Notes: generated by a model not told the origin, from the sequence alone. 30,287 nucleotides of DNA from JBNKVT01 sp050299335 (GCA_050299335.1 JBNKVT010000045.1:1-30287); one strand, 5' to 3'. Positions 19,735-27,920 are shown, counted from the stretch's first letter. Numbers and translations are program-made.

Positions 19735-19832
19735 AGCGTTTCGAGTTTTCGTTGAAACAACCCGCATCGTTTTTCGCGTTCAAACGCAGCGATGGGCAAC
19801 GAAGAAGCGAGTCAGTGTAAACTCGAAATGCT
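19735..19832. repeat. Pair of 14-bp inverted repeats, possible small repeat element
   Basis: AGCGTTTCGAGTTT (19735-19748) recurs inverted as AAACTCGAAATGCT (19819-19832), 13 of 14 matching, 70 bases apart. Between them lie further self-complementary pieces (GTTTC / GAAAC, GCGTT / AACGC). The block falls between yejF and the next gene and looks like a short dispersed element or a long leader hairpin. Confidence 0.45.
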
Positions 19833-19869
19833 TTCGTTTCGAGCCCTGCCGGAATCCGGAGCGCCTGCC

Positions 19870-20772
19870 ATGCACCTGCCTGCCCTTTTTGCCCTTGTTG
19901 CCCTTGCCGCCCTGGTTACATTACTTCCGGTCCAGTCCGCCCAGGCCCAGTCCGCCCAGGCCCAGTCCGGCACCCCTTGCGGCCGCGAGGGCCCGGCCTG
20001 CGAAATCGCCTCCGGCACCTATCGCCTCGCCCTGCCCGCAGCACCACCGCCCGAGGCCGGCTATCCGGCGCTGGTCTTCTACCACGGGGCCGGCGGCACT
20101 GGCGCACGTACCCTGTCGAACACCGCCATGGTCGATGCCTTCCTCCATCACGGCTATGCCGTCATTGCCCCGGACGGCCTCCCGCGCCCCAATTCCCGCT
20201 TCGGCCCCGGCTGGTCCTTCCACCCGGCGCGTGAGAAACAACGTGACGAGATGAGCTTCACCCGCGACCTCCTCACCGATGCAACCAGCCGCTTTCCCAT
20301 CGACCGCGGCCGCATCCTGATGAGCGGCTTTTCCATCGGCGGCTCGCTGACCTGGTATCTCGCCTGCGAGGACCCCACGATCGCCGCCGCCTATGCCCCC
20401 GTCGCCGGCGCTTTCTGGAGACCGCATCCCACCGCCGCCGACTGCGCCGGTCCGGTGCGCATGTTCCACACCCATGGCTGGCGCGACGAGACCGTGCCCC
20501 TCGAAGGCCGCCCCCTCCGCAGCGGCGCGATCCTGCAGGGCGACGTCTTTTACGGCCTGCAGGTCATGCGCGAACTCAACGCCTGCGACCAGCTCCGCGC
20601 CGACACGTACCGGACCGGCCCCGACTACTGGATCCGCAGCTGGACCCGCTGCGCCCCCGACACCGCACTGAGCTTCGCCCTGCATCCCGGCGGCCATTCG
20701 ATCCCGCTTGGCTGGGCCGAAATGGCCATCGACTGGTTCGAGGCGGTAGAGGGCGTCGCCACGGACCAGTGA
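19870..20772 (+). CDS. Secreted alpha/beta hydrolase of the polyhydroxybutyrate depolymerase/feruloyl esterase (LpqC) type
   Basis: A 300-residue exported esterase-like enzyme. A signal peptide covers about 1-27. The fold markers are FYHGAGGTG (70-78) for the oxyanion hole, the nucleophile elbow GFSIGG with Ser155, Asp206 in WRDETVP and His276 in PGGHSIP, giving a full Ser-Asp-His triad. Such proteins are annotated as PHB depolymerase or LpqC family; whether this one cuts polyester oligomers or carbohydrate esters cannot be told. GGAG lies eight bases before the ATG at 19870. Oddly, the cleavage region is a tandem duplication (Gln-Ser-Ala-Gln-Ala repeated), encoded by two exact copies of a 15-base unit at 19933-19962. 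Confidence 0.85.
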   Translation: MHLPALFALVALAALVTLLPVQSAQAQSAQAQSGTPCGREGPACEIASGTYRLALPAAPPPEAGYPALVFYHGAGGTGARTLSNTAMVDAFLHHGYAVIAPDGLPRPNSRFGPGWSFHPAREKQRDEMSFTRDLLTDATSRFPIDRGRILMSGFSIGGSLTWYLACEDPTIAAAYAPVAGAFWRPHPTAADCAGPVRMFHTHGWRDETVPLEGRPLRSGAILQGDVFYGLQVMRELNACDQLRADTYRTGPDYWIRSWTRCAPDTALSFALHPGGHSIPLGWAEMAIDWFEAVEGVATDQ

Positions 20773-20865
20773 GACCCTGACCGACTTGCGGACCAGCCCC
20801 ATCGTACCCGACATGCCTGGATCCCGGCGGGACCAGGGCGATCTCCGGCATCCCCCGGACCCGCC

Positions 20866-21282
20866 CTATCCTTCCCGCCCGGGCTCGTCCCGATTGCTGG
20901 AGAACAGCGCGATCTTGTTGCCCTGGGGGTCGCGCAGATAGCCGACATAGAAATGCGGCCCATAGGCCGCACGGAACCCCGGCGGGCCTTCGTCGGACCC
21001 GCCCGCGGCAAGCGCCGCCGCGTGCAGATCCCGCACCAGTGCCTGACGCGGGACTTCAAAGGCGATCATGGTGCCGTTCCCGGCCAAAGCCGGGCCGCCG
21101 TCGAAGGGTGGCTTGACGTAGAAATCCGGCAGCGCCGTGGACTGTCCCGATGCAGCGGGCAGGACGAAACTCAACCCCTCGGGGCCTTCCTCGACCCTGT
21201 AGCCAAGGGCAGGCAGGAAGGCGGTGTAGAACCGTTTCGCACCCGCGATATCGTCAGCGCCGACCGTGACATAGGCAATCAT
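20866..21282 (-). CDS. Glyoxalase/bleomycin-resistance fold protein (VOC superfamily)
   Basis: A 138-residue protein of the vicinal oxygen chelate fold: MIAYVTVGADDIAGAKRFY as the first beta-alpha unit and FYVGYLRDPQGNKIALFSS as the last strand with the DPxGN turn. The family includes glyoxalases, dioxygenases and antibiotic-binding proteins; substrate unknown. The start at 21282 follows AAGGAAA; a longer open frame to 21591 is antisense to the oxidase gene upstream and was discarded. It lies 23 bases after the alditol oxidase gene on the same strand, so the two are probably co-transcribed. Confidence 0.88.
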   Translation of the reverse strand: MIAYVTVGADDIAGAKRFYTAFLPALGYRVEEGPEGLSFVLPAASGQSTALPDFYVKPPFDGGPALAGNGTMIAFEVPRQALVRDLHAAALAAGGSDEGPPGFRAAYGPHFYVGYLRDPQGNKIALFSSNRDEPGREG

Positions 21283-21305
21283 TCGTGAGGTTTCCTTTCC
21301 TTCGG

Positions 21306-22562
21306 CTACGATCCCGGCACCCGCCCGAACACCATGCGATCGACGAACGCATTGCGAAACTTGCCGCCCGGATCGAAGGCGCGGACCAGATCCCTGAAAT
21401 CCCCCAACCGAGGGAACCCGGCCCAGACCATCTTCGGCGCCATGGTCGAGACCTTGCCCCAATGCGGCACCGCCCCGAGAGGCGCGAGATCGGCCTCGAT
21501 CGCCGGCAGCACGGCCCGCACCGCCTCCCAGTCGCGCCGGAAGGTGAAATGGAAACCGAAATAATCGCCCCGACAGCCCGGACTCAGCCACAGATCGTCA
21601 CCCGAAATCGTGCGGATCTCCGAGATCATCAGCACCTTCGCCAACCGCGCGCCATGCCCACGCAAGGCGGCAATCGCCCGCCCGGCCTCGGCGCGCGGCA
21701 TGAAATACTCGGCCTGGATTTCCTCGCCATCGCTCGGCGTGAACGCCATCCGGAAATGCGGCAGCCGCTCGTACCAGGGCCCCGGTACCCCCAACTGTCC
21801 GGTACATACCGCCCCATCTCCATCCGGCAGCGGATGCATCGCCCGCTCCGCAGGAGCCGCGCCGAAAAACGCCTCGGGCGGCAGCCCTTCCGAAGCAAGC
21901 GCCTTCACCCAGACCGCCCCCGCCGCGTCCCCGCGCCAATCGGTAAAGACGCTGACGCTCTTTGCCGCCCCGAAAATGTCTTCAAAATTCTCGGCCAGCA
22001 CGTCAAACGGCAGACCCGTATAGACCGTCTGCCGCACGGCATAGTCCACGTCCAGGTCGAGCGTCAGCCCCGTAACCACCCCCAGCGCCCCGAGGCTGAC
22101 AACCGCGCCGTCAAACCCCTCCGCCCCGCGCGAGAACCGCCGGATACTGCCATCGGCCAGAATCACCTCCAGCGCCGCCACCTGCGTCGCGAGGTTCCCG
22201 GTTTCAGAACCCGACCCATGGGTCGCCGTGCTCACCGCCCCCGCCACCGAGATATGCGGCAGCGAGGCAAGGTTTGCCAACGCATACCCCTGCCGGGCCA
22301 GTTCCGGCACCAGATCGCCATAAAGCATCCCGCCATCGATGGTCACCTGCCGGGCGCCGGCATCGACCGACACCACCCGCGCCAGCCGCGCCAGCGAGAC
22401 CTGCGCCACGTCGCTGTCGGCAATCCCGTTGAAACTGTGCCGCGACCCCAACACCCGAAGCCGCGCCGCCCCGGCGACGATGTCCTGCAGTTCCCCGATG
22501 TTTTCAGGCTGCCAGAGCTTTTCCGCCCGGTATACATAATTCCCCGCCCAGTTCGTCCGCAT
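21306..22562 (-). CDS. FAD-dependent alditol (xylitol) oxidase
   Basis: A 418-residue flavoprotein of the VAO/p-cresol methylhydroxylase fold. The N-terminal NWAGN, VLGSRHSFNGIADS, LASLPHISVAGAVSTATHGSG and SLGALGVVT follow the alditol oxidase AldO of Streptomyces almost segment by segment, as does the C-terminal FTDWR, CTGQLGVPGPWYERLPHFRM, EYFMPR, PHWGK and DPGGKFRNAF. His42 in GSRHSF matches the histidine that carries covalent FAD in AldO. The enzyme oxidises sugar alcohols such as xylitol or sorbitol at C1 with O2, releasing H2O2. L-gulonolactone oxidase-type relatives are the main alternative. The gene is monocistronic or pairs with the VOC gene behind it. Confidence 0.9.
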   Translation of the reverse strand: MRTNWAGNYVYRAEKLWQPENIGELQDIVAGAARLRVLGSRHSFNGIADSDVAQVSLARLARVVSVDAGARQVTIDGGMLYGDLVPELARQGYALANLASLPHISVAGAVSTATHGSGSETGNLATQVAALEVILADGSIRRFSRGAEGFDGAVVSLGALGVVTGLTLDLDVDYAVRQTVYTGLPFDVLAENFEDIFGAAKSVSVFTDWRGDAAGAVWVKALASEGLPPEAFFGAAPAERAMHPLPDGDGAVCTGQLGVPGPWYERLPHFRMAFTPSDGEEIQAEYFMPRAEAGRAIAALRGHGARLAKVLMISEIRTISGDDLWLSPGCRGDYFGFHFTFRRDWEAVRAVLPAIEADLAPLGAVPHWGKVSTMAPKMVWAGFPRLGDFRDLVRAFDPGGKFRNAFVDRMVFGRVPGS

Positions 22563-22612
22563 CCCGTCCGCCTCCTTTTGCCCTTCCTTTTGCCACGCCG
22601 GCCGCGATCCGC

Positions 22613-22646
22613 CAAACCTCTCCTCAGATCAAACCTCTCCTCAGAT
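22613..22646. repeat. Two exact tandem copies of a 17-bp unit upstream of the alditol oxidase gene
   Basis: CAAACCTCTCCTCAGAT occurs at 22613-22629 and again at 22630-22646 without a gap. It lies 51 bases upstream of the alditol oxidase start (minus strand), where tandem operator sites could act, and just behind the trigger-factor terminator. Confidence 0.75.
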
Positions 22647-22651
22647 ACTGT

Positions 22652-22686
22652 CGCACAAAAGAACAAGGGAGGCCGCAGGCCTCCCT
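22652..22686 (-). terminator. Rho-independent terminator of tig
   Basis: On the minus strand a perfect 9-bp stem AGGGAGGCC / GGCCTCCCT (22666-22686) with a three-base loop is followed by TTGTTCTTTTGT. It begins 25 bases after the tig stop. Confidence 0.88.
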
Positions 22687-22711
22687 CGAAATGCCTCGAA
22701 CCGAAAGGAAA

Positions 22712-24043
22712 TCAGTCCTTCTCGATCTCCTCGACGGCCTTCTCCAGCTCGTCTTTGGAAACCGTCTTTTCCTTCACTTCGGCCAGCTCAAGGATGTAGT
22801 CCACGACCTTGTCCTCGAAGATCGGCGCCCGCAGCTGCTGCTGCGCACCGGGGTTCTTCTGCATGAATTCGAAGAACTGCCGCTCTTGCCCCGGATAATT
22901 GCGGGCCTCGCGGAACATCGCCTGCTGGATCTCCTGCTCGGTGACGGTGATCTCGTTCTTGTTGCCCAGCTCGGCAAGGAACAGCCCCAGCTTGACCCGG
23001 CGCGCGGCCAGACCCTTGTGATCCTCCGACACCTCGATCTCGCCATGATCGTGGCCCTGATGCTCGGGATTGTCCTCGTGCCAGAGCTGATGGGCGATCT
23101 GCTTGGCCTCGGCGTCAAGCAGGCCTTCGGGCAGGTCGAAGGACACCGCGGTGTCCAGCGCATCCAGCAGATGCCGCTTCATCACCGCCCGGGCCGCGGC
23201 CCCGTATTCCTCGGACAAACGCTCGGAAATCTGACCCTTCAGCGCCTCGAGATCGTCCAGCCCGAATTTCTTCGCCAACTCGTCATCGATCGGTGCGGGT
23301 TTCGGCTCGCGCACTTCCTTGACCTTGCACTCAAAGACCGCGTCCTTGCCCTTCAGGTTCTCGGCCCCGTAATTCTCCGGGAAGGACACCTTCACCTCGA
23401 TCTCGTCGCCGGCCTTGGCCCCGACCAGCTGTTCCTCGAAGCCGGGAATGAAACTGCTCGACCCCAGCACCAGCGGATAATCCTCCGCCGCACCGCCCTC
23501 GAAGGCCTCGCCATCGACCTTGCCGAGGAAGTCGATCACCACCTGATCGCCGTCCTTGGCCTTGGCAGTCTTCTTGCGCGGCTCGAAATGGTTGGCGGAA
23601 TTGGCGAGATTGTCGAGCGCTTCGGAAATCGCCGTCTCATCGGCCTCGACCACCAGCTTTTCCAGCTTGATCTTGGAGAAATCCGTGTCGGGTACCTCGG
23701 GCAGCGCCTCGTATTTCAGCTCCACCTCGACATCGTCGCCCTCTTTCCACTCTTCGGCAGTCATCTTGATCTCGGGCTGCAGGGCCGGACGGTCGCCCGA
23801 ATCCTCGAAATGCTTCTGCATGGCCCCATCGACGGTTTCCTGCATCGCCTCGCCGAGCACCGACTTGCCGAACATCTTCTTCATCAGCGCCGGCGGGGTC
23901 TTGCCCTTGCGGAAGCCCTTCATCTGGAAATTCTCGCGCGCCTCGTCGAGCTTGGCGTTGACCTTCTCTTCCAACTCACCGGCGGTGATGGTGATCGTAT
24001 AAGCGCGTTTCAGCCCCTCGTTCAGGGTCTCGGTGACCTGCAT
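22712..24043 (-). CDS. tig: Trigger factor, ribosome-associated chaperone
   Basis: Trigger factor binds ribosomal protein L23 at the exit tunnel and shields nascent chains. The 443 residues match the family. The ribosome-docking signature GFRKGKTP lies at 43-50, an FKBP-type isomerase domain at about 160-245 (DQVVIDFLGKVDGEAFEGG and FIPGFEEQLVGAKAGDE), and the C-terminal helical chaperone arms fill the rest. AGAGGAAAG precedes the ATG. The gene starts 20 bases after tRNA-Leu on the same strand, so its message may be processed from a tRNA-bearing transcript. Confidence 0.97.
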   Translation of the reverse strand: MQVTETLNEGLKRAYTITITAGELEEKVNAKLDEARENFQMKGFRKGKTPPALMKKMFGKSVLGEAMQETVDGAMQKHFEDSGDRPALQPEIKMTAEEWKEGDDVEVELKYEALPEVPDTDFSKIKLEKLVVEADETAISEALDNLANSANHFEPRKKTAKAKDGDQVVIDFLGKVDGEAFEGGAAEDYPLVLGSSSFIPGFEEQLVGAKAGDEIEVKVSFPENYGAENLKGKDAVFECKVKEVREPKPAPIDDELAKKFGLDDLEALKGQISERLSEEYGAAARAVMKRHLLDALDTAVSFDLPEGLLDAEAKQIAHQLWHEDNPEHQGHDHGEIEVSEDHKGLAARRVKLGLFLAELGNKNEITVTEQEIQQAMFREARNYPGQERQFFEFMQKNPGAQQQLRAPIFEDKVVDYILELAEVKEKTVSKDELEKAVEEIEKD

Positions 24044-24063
24044 GTCTTTCCTCTTGTCCTATC

Positions 24064-24148
24064 TGGTACGGGTGGAGGGACTTGAACCCCCACGCCTCTC
24101 GGCGCCAGAACCTAAATCTGGTGCGTCTACCAATTCCGCCACACCCGC
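24064..24148 (-). tRNA. tRNA-Leu (anticodon UAG)
   Basis: Read on the minus strand the 85-base gene starts GCGGGTGTGGCGGAATTGG and ends with the T-arm GGTTCAAGTCC, the acceptor CACCCGT, discriminator A and an encoded CCA. The anticodon arm CCAGA-TTTAGGT-TCTGG gives UAG, reading CUN codons. The long variable arm (GGCGCCGAGAGGCGT region) is typical of class II leucine tRNAs. Confidence 0.97.
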
Positions 24149-24154
24149 GAAACC

Positions 24155-24177
24155 AAAAAGCAGCCCCCGGGGACTGC
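24155..24177 (-). terminator. Terminator-like hairpin just upstream of tRNA-Leu
   Basis: On the minus strand GCAG-T-CCCC / GGGG-G-CTGC forms a tight stem followed by TTTTT, ending seven bases before the tRNA. No gene is visible upstream on that strand for it to terminate, because the Hint gene is divergent. It may end a short unannotated RNA or act as a processing or attenuation element. Confidence 0.5.
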
Positions 24178-24314
24178 CCAAATCCGGCGCCTCTCTAACA
24201 GAGCCTTCGCGCAGGGGCGAGGAAAAAATGAACCGATCAGGCAGGCCCTTCGTCCCACGGATATCTTAACCAATTGCTGCTAGCAGTTATTCCCCGTATG
24301 ACGAGCCCCGAGTA

Positions 24315-25340
24315 ATGACCGTCCCCATGCTGGACATGCCCAGACTGAGCCTGATCGACACCTGTTTCATCGACCGCTGGGACGTCGCCGAGGCTGACGA
24401 CGCACCCGGCACGGTCACCCGTCTCGAAATCCGCCCCGACGCTACGATCTGCGAGGCGGTGTTCCGTACCAGCGCAACCCTGATCGAACCGGGCACGCCC
24501 GGCAGCTTCACGACCCCGCTCGCGCTGCCTTCCGGCCCGCGCCCAGCGGGGCAGAAATTCCGCGTCGCTTCTGTATTCACCCTTGACGGCACCGGCCGCT
24601 TCTTTGCCCTGACCGACGAGGACAGCATTTTCGCTCTGGCCTTCACCGGGCCCCTCCCGCCGCTCGGCACCGCCCTGAACCTGCGCACCACCGACCGCCG
24701 CGCCATCGCCCTGCTCCACGAACAGGAGAAATCCGCCCTTCTGTGCTTCACCCCCGGGGCGCTCATTCTCACCGATACCGGCCCGCGTCCGGTCGAGACC
24801 ATCCGTCCGGGCGACCAAGTCGTCACAAGGGATCGAGGTTTGCAGGAGGTCCGCTGGTACGGCGAAACCACGCTTGACGCCGATACGCTGGCGCGCAAGC
24901 CGCATCTCAGGCCGGTCATGCTGAAACGCAACGCCATCGCCGCCGGCATCCCGGCCCGCGACATGGCGGTCTCGCCCAACCACCACCTTCTGATCAACAA
25001 CTGGCGGGCCGAGCTGCTCTTCGGCGAGAAGGAGGTGCTGCTGCCCGCCGGCGCCATGCTCAACGACCGCACCATCCGCTACCAGACCGGCACGGACCCG
25101 GTTCACTACATCCATCTGATGTGCGTCCGCCACGAGGTCCTGACCGTCAACGGCATGGAAACCGAAAGCTTCCAGCCCGGTCCCGAGGCCATCGCCGCCC
25201 TCGATCCCGGTGCCCGCGAAGCGCTCCTTACCGCTTTCCCCCAGCTGCGCACGGCACCGTCCGACCCCACCGGCCCCACGGCCCGCCGACTTCTGAAACC
25301 CTCCGAAGCCCGCATCCTGATGGAGCGCGCCGGCATCTGA
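24315..25340 (+). CDS. Hint-domain (hedgehog/intein-like) protein
   Basis: A 341-residue protein typical of roseobacters. The N-terminal 140 residues are unrecognised. The Hint_2-type domain starts at Cys144 (CFTPGALILTDTGPRPVETIRPGDQVVTRD, by segments about 144-174), with WYGETTL, RDMAVSPNHHLLI (His223-His224) and HEVLTVNGMETES later. Hint domains catalyse N-to-S acyl shift at the leading Cys and can cleave or splice. There is no obvious C-terminal His-Asn, so protein splicing is unlikely, while self-cleavage at Cys144 is possible. Whether it is secreted is not shown; no signal peptide is visible. The ribosome site is weak; a second ATG lies 12 bases further. Confidence 0.88.
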   Translation: MTVPMLDMPRLSLIDTCFIDRWDVAEADDAPGTVTRLEIRPDATICEAVFRTSATLIEPGTPGSFTTPLALPSGPRPAGQKFRVASVFTLDGTGRFFALTDEDSIFALAFTGPLPPLGTALNLRTTDRRAIALLHEQEKSALLCFTPGALILTDTGPRPVETIRPGDQVVTRDRGLQEVRWYGETTLDADTLARKPHLRPVMLKRNAIAAGIPARDMAVSPNHHLLINNWRAELLFGEKEVLLPAGAMLNDRTIRYQTGTDPVHYIHLMCVRHEVLTVNGMETESFQPGPEAIAALDPGAREALLTAFPQLRTAPSDPTGPTARRLLKPSEARILMERAGI

Positions 25341-25527
25341 CCCCGCCACCTTTTCGGAGCACGGGCCGCATCCTCCGCCGGCTGTCCCGACACATGCAGG
25401 GTCCAGTCCGCCCCGCCGCAACAATCCAGGCATGACCGGTCCCGCCTTTCCCGCCGCGACGGGCCAGAGCAAAATCCCGAGATCAGATCACTTCAATATG
25501 ATCCGGTTGTGCTCTATCGCGGATCCC

Positions 25528-25956
25528 TCACCAATGCCCGGTATTGCCCATGCTCGCCCAGGGCTCCGCCGGTTCCAGACTGCCCCCGGCCTGCAACAGC
25601 TCGATCGAGATATTGTCCGGGCTCCGCACGAACGCCATATGCCCGTCCCGCGGCGGCCGGTTGATCACCACCCCCGCCGCCTGCAGCGCCGCACAGGTCT
25701 CGTAGATATTGTCCACCGAATAGGCCAGATGCCCGAAATGCCGGCTGTCGCTCGGCAACCCCTCATCCCCGTCCCAGTTATATGTCAGCTCCACCGGGCA
25801 TTCCTCCTGCCCCGGAGGGGCCAGGAACACCAGCGTGAACCGCCCGCCCTCGTTGTCGACCCGCCGCACCTCCTCCAGCCCCAACAGCTTGTAGAACGCG
25901 ACCGACGCCTCCAGATCCTTCACCCGCACCATCGTATGCAGATATTTGATTCCCAT
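25528..25956 (-). CDS. gloA: Lactoylglutathione lyase-like protein (glyoxalase I family)
   Basis: A 142-residue VOC-fold protein with the glyoxalase I order of motifs: LHTMVRVKDLEASVAFYKLLGLEEV (in segments), PVELTYNWD, RHFGHLAYSVDNIYE and VRSPDNISIELLQ. His7, Glu in VELTYN, His in FGHLAY and Glu in SIELL stand where glyoxalase I binds its metal. The enzyme would convert the hemithioacetal of methylglyoxal and glutathione to S-lactoylglutathione. GGGGA precedes the ATG. It is divergent from thyX. Confidence 0.88.
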   Translation of the reverse strand: MGIKYLHTMVRVKDLEASVAFYKLLGLEEVRRVDNEGGRFTLVFLAPPGQEECPVELTYNWDGDEGLPSDSRHFGHLAYSVDNIYETCAALQAAGVVINRPPRDGHMAFVRSPDNISIELLQAGGSLEPAEPWASMGNTGHW

Positions 25957-26116
25957 CTCAATTCCCCTTTCGCTCCGATTTTCCCGCGCAGCCTAACCGT
26001 GCCACAGCTACTGTCCACCGCAATGAAAGTCCAAACTTCATCTTGTGTGGCGCACCCCCAATGATGCAATATCTGGTATTCGCACGAATCCCAAAGCACC
26101 CAAGGCGGAGCCCGAC

Positions 26117-27031
26117 ATGCCCCTGACGCAAGACCAACAGGACGAAATCCGCGAACTCCGCGCAAATTCTGCACAAACCCTGCGCCCCACCGTCCCCGCG
26201 ATGGAGGCCCGCCTCTACCAGCCCCACCCCGTCCTCGACCACGGCCTCATCCGCGTCATCGACTACATGGGCGACGACAATGCCATCACCCAGGCCGCCC
26301 GCGTCTCCTACGGGAAGGGCACCAAATCCGTCTCCAACGACGAGGGCCTGATCCGCTACCTGATGCGCCACTGGCACTCGACCCCCTTCGAGATGTGCGA
26401 GATCAAGTTCCACGTCAAACTGCCCGTCTTCGTCGCCCGCCAGTGGATCCGCCACCGCACCGCCAACGTCAACGAATACTCCGCCCGCTACTCCATCCTC
26501 GACCGCGAGTTCTACATCCCCGCGCCCGAGCACCTCGCCGCCCAGTCCACCATCAACAACCAGGGCCGCGGCGAGACCCTCACCGGCGCCGAGGCCGCCC
26601 GCGTCCTCGACCTCCTGAAATCCGACGCCACCCGCGCCTACGACCATTACGAGCAGATGCTGTCCGACGACGGCCAGCAAGGCCTCGCCCGCGAACTCGC
26701 CCGCATGAACCTGCCCGCCAACATCTACACCCAATGGTACTGGAAGATCGACCTCCACAACCTCTTCCACTTCCTCCGCCTGCGCGCCGACCCCCACGCC
26801 CAATACGAGATCCGCGCCTATGCCGAGGTGATGTGCCAGATCGCCGCCGACTGGGTCCCGCTGGCGTATAGGGCCTTCGAGGACTACCGGCTGGGAGCCG
26901 TCCAACTCTCGTCAAAGGGGATTGATTGCGTGCGCCGGATGCTTAAGGGTGAGGAGGTGACGCAGGAGACTTCCGGGATGAACAAGCGGGAGTGGGGGGA
27001 GTTGATGGGGGTAGTGAATCAAAACGAGTGA
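26117..27031 (+). CDS. thyX: Flavin-dependent thymidylate synthase
   Basis: ThyX makes dTMP from dUMP using methylene-tetrahydrofolate and FAD/NADPH. The signature RHRTANVNEYSARYS (112-126) contains the RHRx7S motif. The start at 26117 follows GGAG and gives 304 residues; a longer frame to 26045 runs into the divergent promoter region. Codon use is extremely C-rich in most of the gene (73% GC by hand count for 26521-26580) but changes near residue 250, where codons such as TTG, AAG, GGG and GTG take over to the end. The island begins 25 bases after its stop. Confidence 0.96.
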   Translation: MPLTQDQQDEIRELRANSAQTLRPTVPAMEARLYQPHPVLDHGLIRVIDYMGDDNAITQAARVSYGKGTKSVSNDEGLIRYLMRHWHSTPFEMCEIKFHVKLPVFVARQWIRHRTANVNEYSARYSILDREFYIPAPEHLAAQSTINNQGRGETLTGAEAARVLDLLKSDATRAYDHYEQMLSDDGQQGLARELARMNLPANIYTQWYWKIDLHNLFHFLRLRADPHAQYEIRAYAEVMCQIAADWVPLAYRAFEDYRLGAVQLSSKGIDCVRRMLKGEEVTQETSGMNKREWGELMGVVNQNE

Positions 27032-27056
27032 AACGCTATTGATTGGAGGTAGAATT

Positions 27057-27920
27057 GTGGACAAAGTAGTTAGAGTAAACTTCTTTCAGGTATCAAATGT
27101 GCGTGGAGCCGATGAGACTCTTTTTCAAAGTATAGTAGATATTGATCAGCTTCCCGATAAAGCGAATTATACACAAGTATCTAATGGCGTAAATATTAGA
27201 ATAGAACGAGTGCTTAATGATCAAGGCTTTCTGTCAGGTGACCTTGTGAGGCAGCAAACCGATAACCTGCCGCCAATAGCTCATGCCAGTCAGCCGTTAG
27301 CGCCAAATACAAATCCTCTTGGCCATCGAAGCGCCTTCCGGTATCATCCCGCTACACGAATTATTGCAATTGAGGCAAATCGACTTGGCGCTTCTCCTGC
27401 AAGATTGAATCAGTTCATCCGCAGAAAAATGGGCGATCACCGAGGCTTTTTCTTCGATCCTTGTCTAAATGCAGATGCCTTAGCTCAACTTAGAGACGGT
27501 ACACCTAGGCAACTCCAGCTACGAGTGGCATGCCCGACAGATTTAAACGAAATGGCAGGCAATCCCTACGATATTGAGGGTAATCTTTCTCAACTGCAGG
27601 AAATGGTAAACGGGAATATTGTTACAGTTGAAATAGGCTTTGGAAGGGGAGATAGGGACAGTAGTTTAAATATTGCTAATATTTCTGAAATCGCACGATG
27701 GGCCTTTGGTAATAGACATAGTGTTAAGAAACTTTCTGTAAAAACTTTAGAAGATGACATACCAATTGATTTGTTCGGCCAGCATATATTTGAGCGTGAA
27801 ACTCTTGAGCTTGACACCGACAACCTAGATGAGGCATATCGTGTTCGCGCTTTGTTCCTGTCCGAATGCTTTGACAATCGTTGGGGCGAACTCGCAGCGC
27901 TATATGGAGATCAGAGTTGA
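27057..27920 (+). CDS. Protein of unknown function, first gene of a low-GC two-gene operon
   Basis: I do not recognise this 287-residue protein with confidence. It is soluble, without signal peptide or membrane span. The GTG start at 27057 follows a strong TTGGAGGT; an open frame begins at a TTG 18 bases earlier. Residues 1-125 look like one alpha/beta unit (VRVNFFQV, NGVNIRIERV, SAFRYHPATRIIAIEANR), residues 150-285 like a second (LQLRVACPTDLNEM, NIVTVEIGFGRGD, KKLSVKTLEDD). The layout weakly recalls uncharacterised families found in defence islands. GC is far below the core (33% by hand count in 27661-27720), which marks transfer. Its last four bases overlap the start of the next gene, so the two products are probably made together. 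Confidence 0.85.
   Translation: MDKVVRVNFFQVSNVRGADETLFQSIVDIDQLPDKANYTQVSNGVNIRIERVLNDQGFLSGDLVRQQTDNLPPIAHASQPLAPNTNPLGHRSAFRYHPATRIIAIEANRLGASPARLNQFIRRKMGDHRGFFFDPCLNADALAQLRDGTPRQLQLRVACPTDLNEMAGNPYDIEGNLSQLQEMVNGNIVTVEIGFGRGDRDSSLNIANISEIARWAFGNRHSVKKLSVKTLEDDIPIDLFGQHIFERETLELDTDNLDEAYRVRALFLSECFDNRWGELAALYGDQS

Noticed and set aside
21285..22799. 504-codon plus-strand open frame opposite the alditol oxidase
   Set aside because: Arg/Pro/His-rich composition typical of an antisense frame; the minus strand matches AldO throughout.
22691..24085. 464-codon plus-strand open frame opposite tig
   Set aside because: The minus strand is a full trigger factor with its own terminator; the plus frame has no ribosome site or domain.
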